Assembly (NCBI GenBank): GCA_003241645.1
Contig: QFOX01000044.1
Location: forward strand, 1-15,359
Length of the DNA: 15,359 nucleotides
Reading direction: 5' to 3'
Source: Azospirillum brasilense
Lineage (GTDB): Bacteria; Pseudomonadota; Alphaproteobacteria; Rickettsiales; UBA3002
The first letter of the stretch is position 1. Every line of letters begins with the position of its first letter. This document shows, one piece after another, positions 1 to 5,781 of the stretch. A program made the translations under genes and the position numbers. The notes below the pieces were generated by a model that worked only from the letters and a program-made list of their open reading frames with translations, did no database searches and had not been told where the DNA came from.

Positions 1-12
1 CACAACGGTAAA

Positions 13-1104
13 ATGACACGCCTTCGCACCTTCTTGTTTCTTGCGCTGTGTTTTGCGGCGCTGCAGCCTGCCTCGGCGGCGGTGCAGCAGGTGCGCGTGG
101 TGGGGGTCGGCACGGATAAAAGCTCGGCCGCGGCCGAAGCCAAAGCGCTGGAATTCGCCAAGAAACGCGCGGTCTATCTGGTGGCGCGCAAGCTGCCCAT
201 TGAAAAGCCCAGCGAAAAAGTGGCGGCGCTCAGCGAGCAGCAATTCCGTGAGATCATTCGCGGTGCCACGGTGCTGCAGGTCAAACGCGAAAAGACCGTG
301 ACCTATGTGGATGCCACCGTGAGCGTGCAGGACGCCGCCATCAAGCGCGCGTTCGACCTGCCGGACGCCGAGATCACCGATTTCACCAAAGCAGGCGTGC
401 GCAACCGTGGGGTGCTGCTGATCCCGGTCTATGTCGATAAGGACCGCCCGTATGTATGGGAGAAGGAAAACCTGCTGCGCAGCCCCTTGCGCACCGAGGT
501 GATGCGCCAATCCGCCGGCACGGTGCTGATCGCCTCGGGCGATATCGATGACCTTCGGCTGGTGGATTACCAGAATGCCCTGAGCGTGACCGCCAAGGAA
601 ATGGACCCCATGTTCACCCGCTACGGGGCGGATGAGATCATCATCGCCATCTTCGCGCAGGAACATGAGGAAAAGGCCAAACCCGCCAACATGCTGCTGC
701 GCCGCCTGCACAAGGGCAGCAGCAAAACAGAGGTGCTGCGCCTGAAAGGGCTGGAGAGCGCCGCGACCGACGAGGCGCGCGTGAAAGAGGCTTCCAGCCT
801 GATCGCCAGCGCGGTCAGCCAGATCGCGTCCTCCACCGCGGCGGCGGATCGCGAACGGCTGGAGAAGGCCACCAAGATCGCCATTCACTTCAATTACGCC
901 AACCCGCGCGAGCTGGCGCATATGCAGGAAACCCTGAGGGAACAGGCGGGTGTGCTGCTGCTGGAGATCCCCTCGATCAGCCTCGGGGCCATCAATGGCG
1001 TGGTGTATTATGAAGGCGACGCGGAAAAACTACGTGAAAAGCTACGCAAAGACGGTATCATCGTCACCGACGCTGGCACGGGCTGGCAACTTTCCATGCG
1101 GTAG
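13..1104 (+). CDS. Secreted DUF2066-like protein
   Basis: A 363-residue protein of unknown biochemical function, probably exported. The N-terminus looks like a Sec signal peptide: basic start (MTRLR), hydrophobic core over residues 6-18, and a likely AxA cleavage site near residues 20-23 (ASA-A). The mature part has an Ala/Lys-rich helical stretch (about 34-60). It is followed by the 'VLLIPVY' strand at 134-140 and 'VWEKEN' at 148-153, which resemble the conserved core of DUF2066 proteins; that assignment is from memory of the family pattern. The signal peptide supports the ATG at 13, although the frame is open to the window edge and no Shine-Dalgarno sequence is visible in the 12 upstream bases. 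The stop is 6 bp before the permease gene, so the two are probably co-transcribed, followed by the Hda-like gene. I know of no experimentally defined role. Confidence 0.65.
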   Translation: MTRLRTFLFLALCFAALQPASAAVQQVRVVGVGTDKSSAAAEAKALEFAKKRAVYLVARKLPIEKPSEKVAALSEQQFREIIRGATVLQVKREKTVTYVDATVSVQDAAIKRAFDLPDAEITDFTKAGVRNRGVLLIPVYVDKDRPYVWEKENLLRSPLRTEVMRQSAGTVLIASGDIDDLRLVDYQNALSVTAKEMDPMFTRYGADEIIIAIFAQEHEEKAKPANMLLRRLHKGSSKTEVLRLKGLESAATDEARVKEASSLIASAVSQIASSTAAADRERLEKATKIAIHFNYANPRELAHMQETLREQAGVLLLEIPSISLGAINGVVYYEGDAEKLREKLRKDGIIVTDAGTGWQLSMR

Positions 1105-1110
1105 AAATCC

Positions 1111-2262
1111 ATGACCACCAAAACGGCCGACACCACCGAAAAGCGCAAGCGCCGCAAAGCGATTGTGCGCGCAACCGCGCAGCCCAGCTTCACGCGCACC
1201 CATGCGGTGCACCTGCTGCTGTGGGGCACGGTGCTGTTCCTGTTCGGCTATTTCCTTTATGCCGTATCGGCCATTTTGCTGCCCTTCGTGGTGGGCGCCA
1301 TCATGGCGTACCTGTTCGACCCGCTGGCCGACCGGATGGAGAAACATATCGGCCGGGGCAACGCCACGGCGGTCATCACGCTGGGGTTCTTCTCGCTGCT
1401 GGTGGCGTTGCTGGCGTGGCTCGGCCCGCTGCTTTACCACCAGCTCAGTGAGCTGATCGCCAAAGTGCCGGATTTGATGCGCGCGGTGGAATCGCTGGTG
1501 CGCGAGAAGGGCGCCCCGGCGTTCGAGGCCATCGGCCAGATCACCAATAAAGCCAACGGCGAAGGCGGTGCACCCAGCAACGCGGGCGACATCATCGAAC
1601 GTGCGTTTGCGCTGGGTGGCGAAATGCTGCTTTCCGTGCTGGCCTCTGGCGGCGCGCTGCTGAACGTGCTGTCGCTGCTGTGCATTACCCCCATCGTGTC
1701 GTTCTACCTGCTGCGTGACTGGGACAAGGGCATTGCCAAAACGAACGCGCTGCTGCCGCTGGCCTATGCGCCCACCATTCGTGCCCTCGCGCGCGACATC
1801 AACCGCACGCTGGCAGGCTACCTGCGTGGCCAATTCTACGTGATGCTGATCCTCGCGGTGTATTACGTGCTGTTCCTCACCCTCATCGGCCTGAAATTCT
1901 CGCTCGTCATTGGCGTTATTGCGGGGCTGCTGGTGATCGTGCCCTATATCGGCACGTGGATCTCCACCCTCATCGCGCTGGCGGTGGCCTACAGCCAGTA
2001 TGATATTTCTACGCCCTTCTGGTTCGTGGTGGGCGTGTTCGGGATTGGGCAGGTGCTGGAATCGCAGATCCTCACGCCGCATATCATCGGCAACAAGGTC
2101 GATCTTCACCCGCTCTGGATGCTGTTCGGCATGCTGGCTGGCGGCGTGCTGCTCGGTTTTGTAGGCGTGCTGCTGGCGGTGCCCATCACGGCGATCATCA
2201 GCGTGCTCGTAAAATTCGTGATCGGCCTGTACCTCGATTCGTCGCTCTACACGGATAAATAA
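1111..2262 (+). CDS. AI-2E family transporter (PerM/YdgG-like permease)
   Basis: A 383-residue polytopic inner-membrane protein. After a basic cytoplasmic N-terminus (residues 1-30, KRKRRK), hydrophobic segments lie at about 33-52, 54-70, 85-108, 171-200, 240-290, 302-320 and 335-375. Family signatures are clear: FYLLRDWD at 198-205, GYLRGQ at 236-241, VPYIG at 277-281, and a C-terminal block with LTPHIIGNKV (321-330), LHPLWMLFG (332-340) and GFVGVLLAVP (349-358). Length fits the family. Members have been implicated in autoinducer-2 export (TqsA) or Na+/H+ exchange, but most are uncharacterised, so the substrate cannot be named. It sits between the DUF2066-like gene (6 bp upstream) and the Hda-like gene (1 bp downstream), a compact arrangement suggesting one operon. 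Confidence 0.9.
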   Translation: MTTKTADTTEKRKRRKAIVRATAQPSFTRTHAVHLLLWGTVLFLFGYFLYAVSAILLPFVVGAIMAYLFDPLADRMEKHIGRGNATAVITLGFFSLLVALLAWLGPLLYHQLSELIAKVPDLMRAVESLVREKGAPAFEAIGQITNKANGEGGAPSNAGDIIERAFALGGEMLLSVLASGGALLNVLSLLCITPIVSFYLLRDWDKGIAKTNALLPLAYAPTIRALARDINRTLAGYLRGQFYVMLILAVYYVLFLTLIGLKFSLVIGVIAGLLVIVPYIGTWISTLIALAVAYSQYDISTPFWFVVGVFGIGQVLESQILTPHIIGNKVDLHPLWMLFGMLAGGVLLGFVGVLLAVPITAIISVLVKFVIGLYLDSSLYTDK

Positions 2263-2263
2263 C

Positions 2264-2926
2264 ATGCAGCCGCGCGGTGCGCAGTTGGTCATGCCCTTCG
2301 CCCCGGCCACCAGTTACCTGGCCGAGGATTTCATCCATAGCGCGGCGAATCACGCTGCCCTCGAACTGGTGGAGCGCTGGCCCAACTGGCCCTATTCGCT
2401 GGTGGTGCTGCATGGCCCGCCGGGCTGCGGCAAAACCCATCTGTGCCATGTGTTCGCAAGCCGTACGCAGGCCATGTTCCTTGACCCGGGGCGCGTGGGC
2501 AGCACGCCTGCCGACCAGCTGCTGACCGGGCACCATTGCTGGGTGCTGGACGGGCTGGAGCAGGTGCCAAGCCCCGACGGGCTGGCCCAGCTGATCAACC
2601 ACGCGCGCGCGCGTGGCGACTACCTGCTGATGACCGCGCAGGTCGCGCCGTCGCAGCTTCCGGTCACGTTGAACGACCTGCGTTCGCGCCTGATCGCGCT
2701 GCCCGAGATCGCGTTGGGCGCACCCGACGATGCACTGCTGATGGGCGTGCTGGCCAAGGGTTTCGCCGACCGGCAGCTGCGGATAACGCCCGACATCCTG
2801 CGCTACGCCACCACGCGGTTGGAGCGCAGCCATGCGGCGGCGCAGCAGTTCGTCGCGCGGGTGGATGAGGCGTCGCTGGCGCAGGGCCGCCGCGTAACGC
2901 TGAAACTGGTGCGTGACCTGCTGTAA
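2264..2926 (+). CDS. hda: Hda/DnaA-like AAA+ ATPase (DnaA regulatory inactivator)
   Basis: A 220-residue AAA+ protein resembling the ATPase domain of DnaA without its DNA-binding domain IV, the architecture of Hda (HdaA in Caulobacter). Hda binds the replication sliding clamp and stimulates ATP hydrolysis by DnaA after initiation. Residues 7-12 (QLVMPF) match the N-terminal clamp-binding peptide (QL-x-x-P-[LF]). Walker A is GPPGCGKTHL (51-60). The Walker B strand is CWVLDGLEQ (92-100), with only one acidic residue (D96 followed by Gly). The arginine-finger segment DLRSRL is at 139-144, and a sensor-2-like helix follows around 185-200. ATG 2264 keeps the clamp motif at the extreme N-terminus, which supports this start. 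The gene follows the AI-2E permease after 1 bp. Another DnaA-like accessory ATPase is possible, but the clamp motif argues for Hda. Confidence 0.85.
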   Translation: MQPRGAQLVMPFAPATSYLAEDFIHSAANHAALELVERWPNWPYSLVVLHGPPGCGKTHLCHVFASRTQAMFLDPGRVGSTPADQLLTGHHCWVLDGLEQVPSPDGLAQLINHARARGDYLLMTAQVAPSQLPVTLNDLRSRLIALPEIALGAPDDALLMGVLAKGFADRQLRITPDILRYATTRLERSHAAAQQFVARVDEASLAQGRRVTLKLVRDLL

Positions 2927-2994
2927 GGCTCACTGGGCATGGTTCCGCCTGCGGCATGAAATACACGGCAGCATGGTAATTGGCACTTGTAGCG

Positions 2995-3017
2995 CTGCTA
3001 AACCCATGTATTAGCAG
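2995..3017. promoter_or_regulatory. 7-bp inverted repeat upstream of the receiver/HPt gene
   Basis: The arms CTGCTAA (2995-3001) and TTAGCAG (3011-3017) are perfectly complementary around a 9-base AT-richer loop. The dyad lies in the 142-bp gap between hda (ending 2926) and the receiver/HPt gene (starting 3069), in locally AT-rich DNA where a promoter would be expected. It could be a regulator-binding site or a weak hairpin in the leader. There is no following T-run, so a standard terminator is unlikely. I found no convincing -35/-10 pair. Function is inference. Confidence 0.3.
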
Positions 3018-3068
3018 TAATCAATATAGGTTTATGCTACCCGGAAGGATGAAATTTTTTTAGCGGCC

Positions 3069-4142
3069 ATGACCACGAATACAAAGCGCACTCCCCATCG
3101 TCCCGGCGACCGCCATGGTCGCCCACGTCGCCCGGCGATCCTGCGCGACGCCCATCGGCGTTTGGCGAAAGTCCGCGTGCTGGTGGCCGACCATGACCGC
3201 CGCACCGCGCAGCTGATCCATAGCGTGCTGATGTCGTTCGGCTTCGATACCATCCACGAAGCGCATGATGGTGAGACCGCCATCAAAATTCTGGAAGAAC
3301 ATGACATTGACCTGCTCATCACCGAGTGGGACCTGAAAATGCTCAGTGGCATCCGGCTGGTGAAAGCCATTCGCCAGACCAAAAGCGGCCAGCGCTGGGA
3401 GCGCGACCTGCCCGCCATCATGATGACGGCGAAGGCCGACCTTGAATCGGTGCGCGAAGCGCGTGACGCGGGCTTTACCGAATTCGTGGCCAAGCCGTTC
3501 TCGGCGCGCAGCCTGTCGACGCGGTTGCTGCAAATGATCGACAACCCGCGTGCGTTCGTGATCTCGGAAGGGTTCATTGGGCCGTGCCGCCGCCGCCGCA
3601 GCATGCCCCCGCCGGGCGAGGTCGAACGCCGTGGCCAGCATGACCCCAAGGCCAAGCAGGCCGTGACCATGAGCGAGATCCTGCCGCCAAACAAACGCCT
3701 GAAAACGCTGATCGGTGACGATCTCGACGGCAAGGACATTTTCACCGACAACCTGATCAATAACGTGCAGCGCGACATCATGCGCTACGAATCGCAGTTC
3801 ATTGAATGGGCGCGCGACGATATCCGCATCCTTGAGGTGACCTACAAGGCGATGACGGACGACCACAACGACCACGAAGCCCGCCGCAAATTCTACGAGG
3901 CGGCCTACACCATCAAGTCACAGGCTGGCATGTTCGGCTACGACATGGGCACCGAGGTGACCCGCATGCTGCTGGATTATTTCCATGATGGGCGACCGGT
4001 CGATTCCAATACGCTGATCGTGCTGCGCATGCATGTGGACACCATCCGTGTGGTGTTCCAGCACAAGATCAAGGACAGCGGCCGCGCCATCGCGGTGGAG
4101 CTGGTCAAGTCGCTGCAGAAGCTTGTCGCCAAGCTCAGCTAA
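3069..4142 (+). CDS. Receiver-domain protein with C-terminal HPt-like domain, both lacking the phosphorylation residue
   Basis: A 357-residue cytoplasmic signalling protein. A basic N-terminal tail (1-33) precedes a receiver (REC) domain (about 35-158). The strand VLVADHD (37-43) supplies D41 and D43, but H42 stands where CheY has its second acidic residue (D13). In LLITEWDLK (82-90), E86 occupies the phospho-Asp position (CheY D57). T120 and K142 (AKPF) match the conserved Thr and Lys. A linker with GPCRRRR (171-177) follows. The C-terminal helical region (about 225-345) contains AYTIKSQAG at 279-287. This aligns with the HPt motif AHxLKGxxG, but Y280 replaces the His and S284 the Gly. The protein therefore looks like a pseudo-receiver/pseudo-HPt, or a constitutive mimic, rather than a phosphorelay node. 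No good Shine-Dalgarno sequence precedes ATG 3069; GGAAGG lies about 20 bases upstream, next to a four-codon ORF. A TTG near codon 32 is an alternative start. The stop abuts the end of thiG. Confidence 0.75.
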   Translation: MTTNTKRTPHRPGDRHGRPRRPAILRDAHRRLAKVRVLVADHDRRTAQLIHSVLMSFGFDTIHEAHDGETAIKILEEHDIDLLITEWDLKMLSGIRLVKAIRQTKSGQRWERDLPAIMMTAKADLESVREARDAGFTEFVAKPFSARSLSTRLLQMIDNPRAFVISEGFIGPCRRRRSMPPPGEVERRGQHDPKAKQAVTMSEILPPNKRLKTLIGDDLDGKDIFTDNLINNVQRDIMRYESQFIEWARDDIRILEVTYKAMTDDHNDHEARRKFYEAAYTIKSQAGMFGYDMGTEVTRMLLDYFHDGRPVDSNTLIVLRMHVDTIRVVFQHKIKDSGRAIAVELVKSLQKLVAKLS

Positions 4143-4931
4143 TTAAAGTGTAATAAGACCGGTTTGCGGGCTCGACGCATCGGCCACGCCGGTGCGCGGC
4201 ATCGGCTTCGCGTGGTAAGCAAGGCGGCCCGCTTCCACGGCCAGTTTCATGGCGCGTGCCATCGCCACCGGGTCGCCCGCTTTGGCCAGCGCCGTGTTCA
4301 GCAGCACCCCATCGCAGCCCAGCTCCATGGCGCGCAGCGCATCCGACGGCGTGCCGATGCCTGCATCCACCAGCACGGGCACGCGCGCGTCGGCCACAAT
4401 GCGGGCGATGGCTTCGGGGTCAGTAATGCCAAGGCCAGAACCAATGGGCGCGGCCAGCGGCATGATGGCGGCCGCCCCGGCGCCTTCCAGCTGGCGGGCA
4501 AGGGCAGGGTTCGCGGTGGTGTAGACCATCACCGTAAAGCCTTCCGCCACCAGCATTTCGGTGGCTTCCAGCGTGCCCTTCTCGTCGGGCAGCAGGGTGG
4601 TTTTATCGCCAATGACTTCCAGTTTCACCATGTCCCATCCGCCAAGCTCGCGGGCGAGGCGCAGCGTGCGCACCGCTTCCTCCGCGGTGTAGCAGCCCGC
4701 CGTATTGGGCAGGTAGGTGTAGCGCTCCGGCGGCAGCGCGCTTTGCAGGCTTTCCGCCCCGCCCGACAGATCCATGCGGCGGATCGCCACGGTCACGATC
4801 TCGGCACCGCTGGCTTCCACGGCGGTTTTGGTTTCGGCAAGGTCTTTGTATTTGCCGGTGCCCACCAGCAGGCGCGAGGTGAAGTGCCGCCCACCGATGA
4901 TAAAGGGGTCGTTTGTTAGATGCTCGTCCAT
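4143..4931 (-). CDS. thiG: Thiazole synthase ThiG
   Basis: A 262-residue TIM-barrel enzyme. It condenses 1-deoxy-D-xylulose 5-phosphate, dehydroglycine and the sulfur carried on ThiS thiocarboxylate to form the thiazole phosphate of thiamine. Family blocks are all present: VGTGKYKD (23-30), PNTAGCYTAEEA (75-86), MVKLEVIGD (101-109), APIGSGLG (161-168) and VDAGIGTPSDA (188-198). K103 in VKLEV corresponds to the lysine that forms the Schiff base with the sugar phosphate. Length is normal (about 255-265). The start at 4931 lies 3 bp after the thiS stop, so thiS and thiG are surely co-translated. The 3' end directly abuts the receiver/HPt gene on the opposite strand, with no spacer. No other thiamine gene (thiC, thiE, thiO, thiF) is in the window. 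Confidence 0.97.
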   Translation of the reverse strand: MDEHLTNDPFIIGGRHFTSRLLVGTGKYKDLAETKTAVEASGAEIVTVAIRRMDLSGGAESLQSALPPERYTYLPNTAGCYTAEEAVRTLRLARELGGWDMVKLEVIGDKTTLLPDEKGTLEATEMLVAEGFTVMVYTTANPALARQLEGAGAAAIMPLAAPIGSGLGITDPEAIARIVADARVPVLVDAGIGTPSDALRAMELGCDGVLLNTALAKAGDPVAMARAMKLAVEAGRLAYHAKPMPRTGVADASSPQTGLITL

Positions 4932-4934
4932 CGC

Positions 4935-5156
4935 TTAACCGCCCCCGATAAAGCCGACGATCTCGATGCGGTCGCCGTTCATAATGGGCGTATCCGCATA
5001 GGTCGCGCGCGGCACAATGGCCAGGTTGCGCTCCACCGCCACGCGGCGGATATCCAGCTTCAGCTGTTCCACCAGCGCAGCAATGCTCGTGGCCGCGATG
5101 GTCGCGGGCTCGCCGTTCAGCGTGATTTGCAGTGATGCGGTGGCTGTGCTAGACAT
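4935..5156 (-). CDS. thiS: Sulfur carrier protein ThiS
   Basis: A 73-residue ubiquitin-fold sulfur carrier. Its C-terminal glycine is adenylated and thiocarboxylated, and it delivers sulfur to ThiG. The protein starts MSSTATASLQ and has the typical ThiS pattern: LNGEPATI near the N-terminus, the RRVAVERN segment in the middle, and the C-terminal DRIEIVGFIGGG, ending exactly with the required Gly-Gly. The same frame stays open upstream to an ATG at 5255, but that extension would overlap the start of aroQ and has no ThiS homology, so ATG 5156 is chosen. The stop is 3 bp before thiG. The start lies 49 bp from the divergent aroQ start, so a shared divergent promoter region must sit in 5157-5205. 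Confidence 0.92.
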   Translation of the reverse strand: MSSTATASLQITLNGEPATIAATSIAALVEQLKLDIRRVAVERNLAIVPRATYADTPIMNGDRIEIVGFIGGG

Positions 5157-5205
5157 GCGGGCTATGTAGTTCGAAACCACCCACGCCGCAACGAGAAGCC
5201 GCGCT

Positions 5206-5640
5206 ATGTCCACCATAACCGTACTGAATGGCCCCAACCTGAACCTGCTTGGCACCCGCGAGCCCGAGATCTACGGCCACGAAACGCTGGCCGATATCCA
5301 TGCGCTGTGCGAGCGCACCGCCGCCGTGCATGGCTGGGGGGTGGATTTCCGCCAGAGCAACCACGAAGGTGACCTGATCGACTGGGTGCAGGAAGCCGGC
5401 AGAACCAGCATGGCCATCATCATCAATGCCGGTGGCTATACCCACACGTCCGTGGCGCTGCACGATGCGCTGCGCGCGGTGAAGATCCCGGTGATCGAGG
5501 TGCATCTGAGCGACCCGAAAAAACGTGAGGCTTTCCGCCATCATTCCTACATCGAGTCGGTCGCGAAGCAGAGCATTTGCGGCCATGGCGCGCAGGGCTA
5601 CGCCATGGCCATTGATGCGCTGGGTGAACTCCTGAAATAA
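5206..5640 (+). CDS. aroQ: Type II 3-dehydroquinate dehydratase
   Basis: A 144-residue small soluble enzyme of the shikimate pathway that converts 3-dehydroquinate to 3-dehydroshikimate; type II enzymes form dodecamers. The signature is near the N-terminus: NGPNLNLLGTREPEIYG (8-24), with the catalytic Tyr at 23 and the flexible-loop Arg at 18. It is followed by QSNHEGDLIDW (50-60), INAGGYTHTSVAL (73-85), and EVHLSD (98-103) with the catalytic His at 100. The FRHHSYI block is at 110-116. Length is typical. The protein begins only a few residues before the first conserved strand, supporting ATG 5206. A weak purine run (ACGAGAAG) precedes it. It is divergent from thiS and lies 135 bp upstream of aat. 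The accB/accC genes that often follow aroQ in proteobacteria are absent here. Confidence 0.96.
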   Translation: MSTITVLNGPNLNLLGTREPEIYGHETLADIHALCERTAAVHGWGVDFRQSNHEGDLIDWVQEAGRTSMAIIINAGGYTHTSVALHDALRAVKIPVIEVHLSDPKKREAFRHHSYIESVAKQSICGHGAQGYAMAIDALGELLK

Positions 5641-5709
5641 GAGGGTACGGTGCGTAGCACGAAGGGCGAGCCGCGAAGCGGTTAAAGTATCTGCGCTGCT
5701 TTTTATCAA
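5641..5709. repeat. Possible small repeat remnant after aroQ
   Basis: This 69-bp stretch between the aroQ stop and the 27-bp inverted repeat encodes nothing recognisable. It contains TGCGTAGC (5651-5658), then 7 bases, then GCGAGCCG (5666-5673). The same two 8-mers recur in the same order inside aat (TGCGTAGC at 6140-6147 and GCGAGCCG at 6159-6166), separated there by an 11-base spacer. It may be part of a dispersed palindromic repeat family, or the left portion of one element together with the adjacent inverted repeat. Both readings are inference from two short matches. Confidence 0.3.
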
Positions 5710-5781
5710 CGTCATTCCAGCGAAAGCTGGAATCCACCTTGACAGGAAGCGCAATGGATTCCAGCTTTCGCTGGAATGACG
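5710..5781. repeat. Perfect 27-bp inverted repeat (REP/MITE-like element) at the aat start
   Basis: The left arm (5710-5736, beginning CGTCATTCCAGCG) and the right arm (5755-5781, ending CGCTGGAATGACG) are exact reverse complements around an 18-bp spacer. Each arm is itself a hairpin: ATTCCAGC, a GAAA tetraloop, then GCTGGAAT. The unit resembles the dispersed repeat that appears as 'WNPAFAGMT'-type peptides when wrongly translated in many proteobacterial genomes; that link is from memory. No obvious target-site duplication flanks it. The ATG at 5776-5778, the apparent aat start, lies inside the right arm. As RNA the element could fold into one 27-bp stem or two small GNRA-loop hairpins, so it may influence aat translation or end aroQ transcripts, although no T-run follows. 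Confidence 0.85.

Noticed and set aside
1042..2310. Long open frame (422 codons) on the - strand opposite the AI-2E permease
   Set aside because: The peptide is dominated by His, Gln, Arg and Glu with no domain, the pattern expected from the antisense of a hydrophobic GC-rich gene; the + strand permease has clear family motifs.
3590..3615. Arg-rich, CGC-repeat stretch in the receiver/HPt gene as a possible tandem repeat
   Set aside because: It encodes the basic linker after the receiver domain (GPCRRRR), a recurring feature of related regulators, and is too short to be a separate repeat element.
5157..5255. N-terminal extension of ThiS to ATG 5255
   Set aside because: ThiS is a small protein with its first strand right after residue 7; the extension overlaps the divergent aroQ start and has no similarity to ThiS.
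5641..5781. Rho-independent terminator after aroQ
   Set aside because: The inverted repeat is strong, but no T-run follows either arm on either strand, so termination is only a possibility and it is listed as a repeat.
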